Source: Firmicutes bacterium UBA5227 (GTDB lineage: Bacteria > Bacillota > Clostridia > Tissierellales > Sedimentibacteraceae). Taken from it: DNA of 35,244 nt. The notes under the pieces were generated by a model that saw only the letters and a program-made list of their open reading frames with translations, was not told where the DNA came from and ran no database searches. Where the stretch lies: NCBI GenBank assembly GCA_002409285.1, contig DHUT01000012.1, positions 1 to 35,244 on the forward strand, written 5' to 3'. Of this stretch, positions 24,108-31,874 are shown piece after piece. A program made the position numbers and the translations under genes. Each line of letters opens with the position of its first letter. Position 1 is the first letter of the stretch.

Positions 24108-25901
24108 ATGAGTATTAGAAAAGAAAAAATCAAAGTATATGATATGACCTGTACATCTTGCGAAGCAAGAGTCGAAAAAGCCGTATTAAATACGGAAGGT
24201 GTAATAACAGTGAAAGCAAGCTTCAGCGGTCAGTATGCGGAGATTGAATATGACGATGAAGTATGTAGCTTGGAAAAAATAAAAGAAGCGATAAATAAAT
24301 CAGGTTACGGTACAAAAAAAACAAATGATTACAAATTTTTCGGAATGCTGATAATTGTTGCGGTTATAATCATGATTGGATTCAATACTTCGGGCTTTGA
24401 TATGGAATCCATGCTTTCAAATGCTTCATATGCGGTTTTATTCATTGCAGGAGTATTAACCTCCATACACTGTGTAGGCATGTGCGGAGGAATTATGCTT
24501 TCTCAGACTGTTGGAAATGAAAGCAGCACAAGGTTTGAGGCTATGAAACCGGCTTTGTTGTACAATGCAGGCAGAGTTATATCCTACACCCTGCTGGGAG
24601 GAATAATAGGTGCCGTAGGCTCGGTATTTTCCCTTTCATTTAAATCAAAGGCGGCAGTACAGATTATAGCCGGAATATTTATGATAATGATGGGGCTGAA
24701 CATGTCAGGGTTTGGTTTATTCAGGAAGCTTCAAATTAAGTTGCCGAAGTCATTTTGCAGATTTAAAAATAAAGAAGGCTCACCCTTTGTAGTGGGATTA
24801 TTTAATGGATTTATGCCCTGTGGTCCCTTGCAGACAATGCAGGTATTTGCTCTTGGAACAGGAAGTCCTGTTAAAGGGGCATCGGCAATGTTTGTTTTCT
24901 CCATTGGAACGGTGCCGCTGATGCTGACTTTCGGCGCACTGTCAGGACTGCTAAGCAAGGGCTATACTAAAAAAATTCTTAAACTCAGCGGCGTTATGAT
25001 TATTGTTCTTGGGCTTATTATGGGGAACAGGGGTCTTTCCATTCTCGGAGTAAATCTAAATCCTGTAAATGCGCTTGCAATAGATAAAAGTGAAGTTAAG
25101 GAAGAAAATCCTAACGTTGCTAAGGCTGTTTTGCAGGACGGAGTTCAGGTTATAACTATGGATGTTGACAGAAAAGGGTTTACACCAAATTCATTTTATG
25201 TTCAAAAAGGAATTCCTGTAAAATGGATTATTAACGGAAATGAAATCAACACCTGCAACAATGCAATTATAGTTCCTTCATTAGGGCGTGAAATGAAAGT
25301 GGAAAAGGGTGAAAATATTCTGGAATTTACGCCTGAAAATAAAGATATGTATTTCAGCTGCTGGATGGGAATGATAAATGGAGTAATAAAAGTAGTGGAT
25401 GAACTGGATACGGTGGATACTTCCGCTGCAGACCCTTCGTTGCCGCCGCCGTCAACAGGACCCAGCTGCTGTGCGGGACCGGTTGATGAGGATCCGGGTT
25501 ATGGCAGTACACCAAGCATTTACGGTGATGATATTTCTAAAGTACCTACGGAAAAGCTTATTGGCAGGGCGAAAAACAACAGTATTACTGTAAAGGGTTT
25601 TGGCTACGAACTTCAGCCATTGGTATCGGTAGTAAGCAGCAGGGAAACAACTAATTTTATATTTGATTTTGCATATTTTGATAATGTACAGGGGCAATAT
25701 GCAATAGTTGACGGTTCCACAGGAGAGGCAATTGCTGTTTTTAACGGAGAAAGAGGTATCAATGAAGTGGAGTTCAAGCCGGTGGAATCAGAAATTTACG
25801 GCATAGTAAAAGGAAGCACCCTGCTTGGCATAATAACAACGGCCGATGATGTGGACGATGCTGATTTGGAAGCAATAAGAAGAAATTTCATAGCTGAATA
25901 G
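24108..25901 (+). CDS. HMA / SafE-like membrane / cupredoxin fusion protein
   Basis: A 597-residue multidomain protein, probably for copper or another thiophilic metal. Residues 1-70 are a heavy-metal-associated domain with the metal site MTCTSC (Cys15, Cys18). Residues about 80-320 are a six-helix TauE/SafE or DsbD-like membrane unit with CVGMCGG (Cys122, Cys126) and MPCGPL (Cys238). Residues about 335-430 are a cupredoxin-like domain (RKGFTPNSFYVQKGIPVKW) whose likely ligands are Cys383, Cys418 and nearby Met in SCWMGM. A Pro/Ser linker with Cys454-Cys455 leads to a C-terminal domain (about 475-597) that I do not recognise. AAGGAGGGTG precedes the ATG. It is divergent from the LDCC gene and followed by a two-component system. 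Role in metal export, or in delivering electrons or metal to surface proteins, is inference. Confidence 0.85.
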   Translation: MSIRKEKIKVYDMTCTSCEARVEKAVLNTEGVITVKASFSGQYAEIEYDDEVCSLEKIKEAINKSGYGTKKTNDYKFFGMLIIVAVIIMIGFNTSGFDMESMLSNASYAVLFIAGVLTSIHCVGMCGGIMLSQTVGNESSTRFEAMKPALLYNAGRVISYTLLGGIIGAVGSVFSLSFKSKAAVQIIAGIFMIMMGLNMSGFGLFRKLQIKLPKSFCRFKNKEGSPFVVGLFNGFMPCGPLQTMQVFALGTGSPVKGASAMFVFSIGTVPLMLTFGALSGLLSKGYTKKILKLSGVMIIVLGLIMGNRGLSILGVNLNPVNALAIDKSEVKEENPNVAKAVLQDGVQVITMDVDRKGFTPNSFYVQKGIPVKWIINGNEINTCNNAIIVPSLGREMKVEKGENILEFTPENKDMYFSCWMGMINGVIKVVDELDTVDTSAADPSLPPPSTGPSCCAGPVDEDPGYGSTPSIYGDDISKVPTEKLIGRAKNNSITVKGFGYELQPLVSVVSSRETTNFIFDFAYFDNVQGQYAIVDGSTGEAIAVFNGERGINEVEFKPVESEIYGIVKGSTLLGIITTADDVDDADLEAIRRNFIAE

Positions 25902-25938
25902 CAGCATCTTTATTTATATTAAATTTGGGCGATATGCG

Positions 25939-25967
25939 TTGACAATGCAGCACTAACAATTTATATT
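25939..25967 (+). promoter_or_regulatory. Sigma-A promoter of the two-component operon
   Basis: TTGACA (25939-25944), a 17-base spacer and TATATT (25962-25967). It would start transcription near 25974 and give a structured leader of about 120 bases before the response regulator. Confidence 0.75.
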
Positions 25968-25991
25968 ATACTTATACTGATAATTTGAAAA

Positions 25992-26071
25992 TGCGGACAA
26001 ATACTTGTCCGCAGCATGGGATCAGTATATACTAATTCACTTCAAAGGAAATATTTAATGTGAATTAGTAT
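25992..26071 (+). promoter_or_regulatory. Two hairpins in the response-regulator leader
   Basis: The first is a perfect 9-bp stem with a 4-base loop, TGCGGACAA-ATAC-TTGTCCGCA (25992-26013), with no T-tract. The second has perfect 12-bp arms, ATACTAATTCAC (26029-26040) and GTGAATTAGTAT (26060-26071), 19 bases apart; the loop carries AAAGGA. Either could be an operator or RNA control element. The first may alternatively be a weak end signal for some upstream transcript. Confidence 0.6.
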
Positions 26072-26093
26072 TATATTAATATCTGGAGTATGT

Positions 26094-26777
26094 ATGAAAA
26101 ATATTTTGGTTATAGAAGATGATGAAAGAGTTTCGGATGTAATAAGGGCGTACCTTGAAAGGGAAGGATACAATGTCCAAATTACGGCAAAGGGAATGGA
26201 AGGGATTGAAATCGAAAGGAAAAGTGAGATTGATCTGATAATACTTGACCTGATGCTGCCTGATATAAGCGGAGAAGAAGTCTGCAGGATTATCAGGCAA
26301 AACTCTGATGTGCATATATTTATGCTGACGGCTAAAAGCTCATTGTCAGAAAAAATCGAGGGCTTAAACATGGGAGCTGACGAGTACCTTGTAAAGCCAT
26401 TCAGCCCCAGAGAACTGACCGCAAGGGTAAATGCATTGTTCAGAAGGATAGTTAAAGATAATGAAGATTCTAATTTCTATGATGATGGAAAACTAAAAAT
26501 AAATTATGACAAAAGAACGGTTAAGCTAAACGGAGATGAAATATACCTGACTCCCAATGAATTCAGTATTTTGTACGCACTGGCAGCAAACAAAGGCAAG
26601 GTTTTGTCGAGAGAACAGCTTATAGACAAGGTGTTCGGATTTGATTTCACCGGATACGACAGAACCATTGATGTCCATATTAAAAATATACGGAAAAAAA
26701 TTGAAGAAGATACTAAAAATCCAAAATACATTCTAACAGTGACCAAGGCAGGTTACAAATTCGGCGGTGAGAATTAA
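26094..26777 (+). CDS. OmpR-family response regulator
   Basis: A 227-residue transcription factor controlled by phosphorylation. The receiver domain (1-115) has acidic residues Asp9-Asp10, the phosphoacceptor Asp52 in LIILDLMLPD, a switch Thr in MLTAKS and the Lys of EYLVKPFSPREL. The C-terminal winged helix (about 130-225) has LTPNEFSILYALAANKGKVL and TIDVHIKNIRKKI, typical of OmpR/PhoB members. TCTGGAG precedes the ATG. Its stop overlaps the kinase start by one base (TAATG), so both are made together. Placed just after the HMA fusion gene, it may sense metal or envelope stress and control that gene or the LDCC gene (inference). Confidence 0.94.
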   Translation: MKNILVIEDDERVSDVIRAYLEREGYNVQITAKGMEGIEIERKSEIDLIILDLMLPDISGEEVCRIIRQNSDVHIFMLTAKSSLSEKIEGLNMGADEYLVKPFSPRELTARVNALFRRIVKDNEDSNFYDDGKLKINYDKRTVKLNGDEIYLTPNEFSILYALAANKGKVLSREQLIDKVFGFDFTGYDRTIDVHIKNIRKKIEEDTKNPKYILTVTKAGYKFGGEN

Positions 26778-28150
26778 TGAAAACCATAAGACGAAAAATC
26801 AGTATTTTGCTTGTGGTGTGTTCCCTTGCCGCAATACTCCTCACAATGATGATTGTCAACTTTACAATTAACAATATATTTGAAGAATATATGGAAAATG
26901 TGCAGAACAGAAGATATGAAATAATAGTTACATATCTGGAAGATTCATATAAAAATAAAAAAAGCTGGGATGAAATCTCCGGCGTTGAATTAATGCACGA
27001 AGCATATATGAGCAATTACAATTTAACATTGTATGATAAGGACAATAAACCGGTATGGGGAATGGACCCAATGGATATAAGAAATAAAATTCATTTGGAA
27101 AATATGAAGGTTCAGGACCAGGGTGTTTATACCACTAAGAAATTTGAGCTTAAATACAATGAGGAGGTAGTTGGATATGTTGAGGTGGGACAGTATTCAT
27201 CACTTCTGATGACAGAAGAAGATGTTTTGTTTAAGGAATCAATCAACAAAAGCATCGGATTAAGCGGAATGATTACATTAATCATCATTACGTTGGCAAG
27301 CCTTTACTTTTCCAGGCAGTTTTCAGCACCCATAAAGGAAGTAGCCAATATGTCCGTAAAGCTATCACAGGGTGAGTTCAAAGAAAAATCAAATGTTGAA
27401 ACAGACATTGAGGAAATTGAAAACCTGAAGAACAGCATTAATATTCTGGCTGATAAGCTTAATAACCAGGATATGCTGAGAAAAAGGCTGGTGTCAGACA
27501 TATCCCATGAAATAAGAACACCGTTGAATGTAGTGCAAAATAATCTGGAGGCTATGATTGACGGAGTTTTCCCTGTAAGCCAGGAAAGGCTGGTGCATTT
27601 AAATGATGAAATCATACGTTTTGGCAAACTTTTAAATAATCTGGAAAAGCTTAAAGAATTTGAATCCGAAAGCATGAATATGAATTTCAAATCTGTTAAC
27701 CTTTTTTACGTACTGGAAAATTTATATAATGATTTTTTAACAGAGGCAGGGAAAAAAAATATAACACTTAGCATTTCCAAGGAGGAAGACGTAAGCTTTT
27801 TTATATTGGGCGATGCGGATAGATTAAAGCAGGTATTTATTAATATATTGAATAATGCGGTTAAATTTACCGGGGAAAACGGAGAAATTTCCATAAAATT
27901 ATATAAAAAGGCAAGAAAGATATTCGTAGAAATACATGATAACGGCACAGGAATCAATAAAGAAGATTTACCCTTCATATTTGAACACTTATACAGGGGA
28001 GACAAAAGCAGACACCAAACTGAAGGCAGCGGCATAGGTCTAACCATAGCAAAAAATATTCTTGACCTTCACTCGGCATCAATAGAAGTGGAAAGTCAGG
28101 AAGGCAAGGGTTCAATGTTTAGAATCTGCTTTAATTCATTAGAGGATTAA
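26777..28150 (+). CDS. Membrane sensor histidine kinase
   Basis: A 457-residue kinase partner of the preceding regulator. It has an N-terminal helix (about 7-30), an extracytoplasmic sensor of about 130 residues (to about 160), a second helix (about 163-183), a HAMP linker, the dimer/phosphoacceptor helix with His244 in SDISHEIRTPL, and a catalytic domain with an N-box FINILNNAVKFTG, G1 HDNGTGIN and G2 GSGIGLTIAKNI. The sensor has no His, Cys or Met cluster obvious enough to name a ligand. Its ATG overlaps the regulator's stop. A long hairpin 147 bases downstream likely ends the operon. Confidence 0.94.
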   Translation: MKTIRRKISILLVVCSLAAILLTMMIVNFTINNIFEEYMENVQNRRYEIIVTYLEDSYKNKKSWDEISGVELMHEAYMSNYNLTLYDKDNKPVWGMDPMDIRNKIHLENMKVQDQGVYTTKKFELKYNEEVVGYVEVGQYSSLLMTEEDVLFKESINKSIGLSGMITLIIITLASLYFSRQFSAPIKEVANMSVKLSQGEFKEKSNVETDIEEIENLKNSINILADKLNNQDMLRKRLVSDISHEIRTPLNVVQNNLEAMIDGVFPVSQERLVHLNDEIIRFGKLLNNLEKLKEFESESMNMNFKSVNLFYVLENLYNDFLTEAGKKNITLSISKEEDVSFFILGDADRLKQVFINILNNAVKFTGENGEISIKLYKKARKIFVEIHDNGTGINKEDLPFIFEHLYRGDKSRHQTEGSGIGLTIAKNILDLHSASIEVESQEGKGSMFRICFNSLED

Positions 28151-28235
28151 GCAGGGTTTCCTCGTTTATTATGAGGATGCCCCTAATTAAAAGTTTAATC
28201 AGACATTATTTAAATTTTAACTTTATAATTCAATA

Positions 28236-28281
28236 ATAATGGTTTATAATTAAACCTAATGGAATAATTATAAACCATTAT
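28236..28281. promoter_or_regulatory. 17-bp inverted repeat, candidate enhancer for sigma-54 activator
   Basis: The arms at 28236-28252 and 28265-28281 are perfect complements, core TAATGGTTTATAATTA and TAATTATAAACCATTA, with a 12-base gap. GGTTTA half-sites recur in both orientations (28241, 28251, 28271). It lies about 110-155 bases upstream of the -24 box, the usual distance for activator sites, and lacks a T-tract, so a terminator is unlikely. Confidence 0.6.
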
Positions 28282-28297
28282 AAACGTTTGCGTTTTG

Positions 28298-28350
28298 AAA
28301 CCACACACGAATGGAACAATATTATTCCATTCGTGTGTGGTTTATTTTTT
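28298..28350. terminator. Long perfect hairpin, probable terminator
   Basis: A 19-bp perfect stem, AAACCACACACGAATGGAA (28298-28316) with TTCCATTCGTGTGTGGTTT (28325-28343), an 8-base loop and then a T-rich run to 28350. It follows the histidine kinase by about 150 bases and would end that operon. As DNA it could also be an activator site, since its AAACC ends resemble the repeat upstream. Confidence 0.75.
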
Positions 28351-28390
28351 TTACAATTCAATATATATTGCAATTAAGTCATTTTATATT

Positions 28391-28406
28391 TGGCACACTT
28401 ATTGCT
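28391..28406 (+). promoter_or_regulatory. Consensus sigma-54 promoter of the TyrR-like regulator operon
   Basis: TGGCACACTTATTGCT is a full match to the -24/-12 consensus TGGCAC-N5-TTGC(A/T). The start site would be near 28417, only 12 bases before the ATG, right at the ribosome site AGAGGAG. No convincing sigma-A promoter was seen nearby, so the regulator and the lyase that follows seem to depend on sigma-54. Confidence 0.9.
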
Positions 28407-28428
28407 ATTTTAACAGAGAGGAGCAACG

Positions 28429-29979
28429 ATGGAAGCAAAAAAAATTAAATTGACGGCCTTTGAGGATAGACCGCACATAACTTATGAGGCGTTGTCTGTG
28501 TTGCGTAAATATGATGTGGGGATAATTTGGATGGAGGTTTATGCGTTTGTAGCCTACATAAAATTAATGCCCATGGAGGATGGTATTTGGGAAAAGATAA
28601 AAGATGAGCTAAAATGCTTAAGCGGATGGGTATCCCTTGAGGAGATTGAATTGTTTCCTTTTGAAGAGAAAGATACTGAAATGAAGAACGTCCTTGACGT
28701 AATTCACCATGGTGTTGTTTTGTTAAACAGGAGCGGAGATATCAAATACTTTAACAATTATGCTGCCGATAAAATATTTAATACGGGCGGCAAGGACATA
28801 ACAGGAGTAAACATCAATAAGTATTTTGAATGCAATAAGCTGATTTTGTCCTTAAAAAATTCATTGCTTAAGAAGCCTGTTATAAAGGAAAAGGTTATGA
28901 TTGGAAACCAGCTTTATGAGGTTAATCTGCAATCGGTTACAAATGACGAGGATGTTTTAAGCAGCTATCTGCTGTCTTTTTATGACATTGATATGGATGT
29001 TTATGACAGGTATGACAATCCCATAACGTTTGATGATATTATTGCCGAAAGCAACAAGATGCTTAAGGTAATTGAACAGGGCAAGCTTTATTCCAGGTCG
29101 GATTCTCCGGTGCTTATTACAGGAGAAAGCGGAACAGGAAAGGAGCTTTTTGCAAGAGCCATTCACAACGAAGGCAAAAGGAAGGCAAAACCATTTGTGG
29201 CAATAAACTGTGCGGCAATTCCTGACCAGCTTCTTGAAAGCGAGCTTTTCGGATATGAGGGGGGGACATTTACAGGGGGTAAAAAGGAAGGTAAGGCAGG
29301 CATCTTTGAAATTGCCGGCGGAGGCACGGTATTCCTGGATGAAATAGGAGATATGGCGCCTCACCTACAGGCAAAGCTTCTAAGAGTATTGCAGGATAAA
29401 AAGGTCAGACGTGTGGGAGGTCATAACGAAGTAACAATAGATGTAAGGCTGATTTCAGCTACAAATCAAAATATTGATGAAATGGTAAATAAAAAGGAAT
29501 TCAGGCTGGAGCTTTTGTTCAGAATAAATATATTTAACATAAACATTCCGCCTCTGCGGGAGCGGAAGGAAGATTTACCTATATTATACGAGCATTATAT
29601 AACAGTTCACTCTAAAAGATATCATAAAGAAATCACGGGTATAGACAGGGATGCCATGAGAAAGCTTATCAATTATAACTGGCCGGGAAATGTAAGGGAA
29701 TTTCAAAATGTGCTGGAACGAGCAGTGGCACTGTCAACGACGAAAAAAATAATGCCAAGGGACATATTCCTGAATTATGATATTGTGCCTGATGTAAATA
29801 CAGATGTCAGCTCACTGAAAGAATATTTGGAAGGCCTGGAGAAAAAGAAAATTATAGAAAGTTTAAGACAGTCAAGGAGTATAAGAGAAGCAGCCAGAAA
29901 CCTTGAGGTTACTCACACGCTTCTCATTAACAGAATGAAAAAATACAACATTGATATGAATCAAATAGAAAATTATTAA
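28429..29979 (+). CDS. TyrR-like sigma-54-type regulator (ACT-PAS-AAA+-HTH)
   Basis: A 516-residue regulator. Residues 1-75 look like an ACT domain, which in TyrR binds amino acids; 85-190 a PAS domain (HHGVVLLNRSGDIKYFNN); 205-440 the AAA+ core with Walker A GESGTGKE (232-239), Walker B GTVFLDEIGDM and the arginine region of FRINIFNINIPPLRERKEDL; the C-terminus has a TyrR-type helix-turn-helix (RSIREAARNLEVTHTLLINR). The sigma-54 contact loop reads GTFTGG (279-284) instead of GAFTGA, so the contact may be altered, although its own gene has a perfect sigma-54 promoter. It precedes the methionine gamma-lyase by 17 bases and is its likely regulator, perhaps responding to a sulfur or aromatic amino acid (inference). 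Confidence 0.9.
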   Translation: MEAKKIKLTAFEDRPHITYEALSVLRKYDVGIIWMEVYAFVAYIKLMPMEDGIWEKIKDELKCLSGWVSLEEIELFPFEEKDTEMKNVLDVIHHGVVLLNRSGDIKYFNNYAADKIFNTGGKDITGVNINKYFECNKLILSLKNSLLKKPVIKEKVMIGNQLYEVNLQSVTNDEDVLSSYLLSFYDIDMDVYDRYDNPITFDDIIAESNKMLKVIEQGKLYSRSDSPVLITGESGTGKELFARAIHNEGKRKAKPFVAINCAAIPDQLLESELFGYEGGTFTGGKKEGKAGIFEIAGGGTVFLDEIGDMAPHLQAKLLRVLQDKKVRRVGGHNEVTIDVRLISATNQNIDEMVNKKEFRLELLFRINIFNINIPPLRERKEDLPILYEHYITVHSKRYHKEITGIDRDAMRKLINYNWPGNVREFQNVLERAVALSTTKKIMPRDIFLNYDIVPDVNTDVSSLKEYLEGLEKKKIIESLRQSRSIREAARNLEVTHTLLINRMKKYNIDMNQIENY

Positions 29980-29996
29980 TAATAACAGGAGAAAGT

Positions 29997-31196
29997 ATGG
30001 ATAAGGATAAGTTAAATAAAATGAAATTTTCAACAAGGGCGGTGCACGCAGGCTACAGGAAAAATGAATTTGGAGCATTGGCAACACCTATTTATCAGAC
30101 ATCAACATTTATATTTGATTCCGCAGAACAAGGTGGAAAAAGATTTGCTCTTGAGGAGGACGGATATATTTACAGCAGATTGGGAAACCCTACCTGTTCT
30201 CAGGTTGAGGAAAAGCTTGCATGCCTGGAAAATGCAGAAGCAGCAGTTTCAATGTCCTCGGGAATGGGAGCAATAACATCGGTTTTCTGGGCCGCACTAA
30301 ATGGTAATGACCATGTTGTGGCGGCAAAGACCCTGTATGGATGCACATTTGCATATCTGAATCATGGATTATCAAGGTTTGGAGTTGAAACAACATTTGT
30401 CGATTCCTCAGATCCTGAAAACATAAGAGCAGCCATGAGACCGAACACTAAGATTGTTTACCTGGAAAGCCCTGCAAATCCAAATATGCTTCTTTCCGAC
30501 ATAGAGGTTATTTCAAAAATCGCTCATGAAACAGAGGGATGTATGGTAGTAGTAGACAACACCTACTGCACACCTTATATCCAGAGACCTTTGGATCTGG
30601 GAGCTGATGTTGTGGTTCATTCCGCCACAAAGTATCTTAACGGACACGGAGATGTAATTGCAGGTTTTGCAGCCGGCAAAAAGGACTTTATCGACCAGGT
30701 AAGAATGGTAGGAATTAAGGATATGACCGGCTCGGTTCTGAGCCCCTTTGATGCATACTTGATAAACAGAGGAATGAAGACTCTGGATATAAGAATGGAG
30801 AAGCATTGTTCAAATGCTCAAAAGGTTGCGGAATTTCTTGAATTGCACCCTGCCGTTGAAAGCATTGCCTATCCCGGATTAAAGAGCTTTCCTCAATATG
30901 AGCTTGGTAAAAAACAAATGACCATGCCCGGCGCAATGATCGCATTTGAGCTAAAGGGCGGCATAGAAGCAGGAATAAAGCTTATGAACACACTGGAGCT
31001 GTGCGCTCTGGCTGTAAGCCTCGGAGACACGGAAACGCTGATACAGCATCCTGCATCTATGACCCATTCTCCATACACCCCAGAGGAAAGAGCTATGTCC
31101 GGTATAACAGACGGAATGGTAAGACTTTCAGTTGGTCTTGAAGATGCCGATGATATAATTGATGACTTAAAGCAAGCACTTGACAAGTTAGTATAA
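29997..31196 (+). CDS. mgl: Methionine gamma-lyase
   Basis: A 399-residue PLP enzyme of the Cys/Met metabolism family. It splits methionine into methanethiol, ammonia and 2-oxobutyrate. The PLP lysine is Lys212 in HSATKYLNGHGD; the Tyr and Arg of IYSRLGNPT contact phosphate. Cys116 in TLYGCTFAYL falls at the same number as the active-site Cys116 known for Pseudomonas methionine gamma-lyase and sets it apart from cystathionine enzymes. AACAGGAG precedes the ATG. It is the second gene of the sigma-54 operon. The 2-oxobutyrate made could feed oxoacid oxidation and substrate-level phosphorylation. Homocysteine or cysteine desulfhydration is a possible side activity. Confidence 0.93.
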   Translation: MDKDKLNKMKFSTRAVHAGYRKNEFGALATPIYQTSTFIFDSAEQGGKRFALEEDGYIYSRLGNPTCSQVEEKLACLENAEAAVSMSSGMGAITSVFWAALNGNDHVVAAKTLYGCTFAYLNHGLSRFGVETTFVDSSDPENIRAAMRPNTKIVYLESPANPNMLLSDIEVISKIAHETEGCMVVVDNTYCTPYIQRPLDLGADVVVHSATKYLNGHGDVIAGFAAGKKDFIDQVRMVGIKDMTGSVLSPFDAYLINRGMKTLDIRMEKHCSNAQKVAEFLELHPAVESIAYPGLKSFPQYELGKKQMTMPGAMIAFELKGGIEAGIKLMNTLELCALAVSLGDTETLIQHPASMTHSPYTPEERAMSGITDGMVRLSVGLEDADDIIDDLKQALDKLV

Positions 31197-31227
31197 ATAT
31201 TTTTTTCATAATTTTTTTCATACCTCT

Positions 31228-31259
31228 TTAAACGGCCGTTCTTTTGAACGGCTGTTTAA
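31228..31259 (+). terminator. Hairpin after mgl
   Basis: A 14-bp stem with one G-T pair, TTAAACGGCCGTTC (31228-31241) and GAACGGCTGTTTAA (31246-31259), with a TTTT loop. The downstream T-run is weak, so its efficiency is uncertain. Confidence 0.7.
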
Positions 31260-31532
31260 CTTATGACTTGTTTTTCCATTGCTTTTAGCAATTATATATA
31301 TTTAATTTTCGGGATAATGAATAAATACTTTAAAATAAATCACAATATACAAGAGTTGAAAAGTTGCCTGTTCCCGAGATTTAGAGTAAGACAATGTATG
31401 GAAGAGAGAAGGGAAAACAACTAATTATAAATACAATTCATCCTAAGGAATTAGAATAAATACTTATGGACAATTGTGAAATATGTGGTAAGATATTTTT
31501 ACAAATTTAAAAATATAATTTAGGAGGATAAT
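31260..31532 (+). other. Intergenic region before the ferredoxin gene
   Basis: The gap from mgl to the ferredoxin is 336 bases. After the hairpin at 31228-31259 it holds a 21-codon open frame (31394-31459, starting MYGREKGKQLIINTIHPKEL) with no clear ribosome site, perhaps a gene scrap, and a promoter at 31467-31494. Nothing else was recognised. Confidence 0.5.
31467..31494 (+). promoter_or_regulatory. Probable promoter of the ferredoxin gene
   Basis: TGGACA (31467-31472), 16-base spacer, TAAGAT (31489-31494) preceded by TGG. It would leave a leader of about 30 bases. One or two mismatches in each box make it moderate. Confidence 0.5.
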
Positions 31533-31724
31533 ATGAAAGCCATTGTTGACAGAGATGCATGCATAAGCTGCGGACTTTGCGAATCAGTGTGTCCGGAAGT
31601 ATTTGAACTTGATGACGAGGATATTTCTACAGTTATTCAGGATCCGATAGATTCTGAAAACGAGGATTGTGCCAGGGAATCAGAGGACAGTTGTCCTACG
31701 AATGCAATACATATAGAAGAATAG
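31533..31724 (+). CDS. Monocluster 4Fe-4S ferredoxin
   Basis: A 63-residue acidic electron carrier. The ligands are Cys10, Cys13, Cys16 (ACISCGLC) and Cys54 (DSCPTNAI). Cys20 and Cys46 are placed like the disulfide or alternative ligand pair of Desulfovibrio- and Thermotoga-type single-cluster ferredoxins. TTAGGAGG precedes the ATG. It has its own promoter and terminator. It might serve as electron acceptor for IorAB or for the Fe-S type TtcA enzyme nearby, but the genes are not co-transcribed and this is a guess. Confidence 0.93.
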   Translation: MKAIVDRDACISCGLCESVCPEVFELDDEDISTVIQDPIDSENEDCARESEDSCPTNAIHIEE

Positions 31725-31738
31725 CATAAGTAAATTAA

Positions 31739-31770
31739 AGAAAAGGTGCGCGGCACCTTTTCTGATTTTT
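31739..31770 (+). terminator. Terminator after the ferredoxin gene
   Basis: An 11-bp stem, AGAAAAGGTGC (31739-31749) with GCACCTTTTCT (31753-31763), a 3-base loop and GATTTTT. Confidence 0.88.
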
Positions 31771-31874
31771 CAGGTAAACTCAGACAAGCATGGTTTGAAT
31801 AGACTTAAAAAATTATCCTTGTAATATTTTTGTATAATTAATATAATGGGTAAGATAAAGGAATGAGGTTAATT

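Noticed and set aside
31201..31222. Direct repeat TTTTTTCATA twice after mgl
   Set aside because: Short, T-rich and likely chance; no role could be supported.
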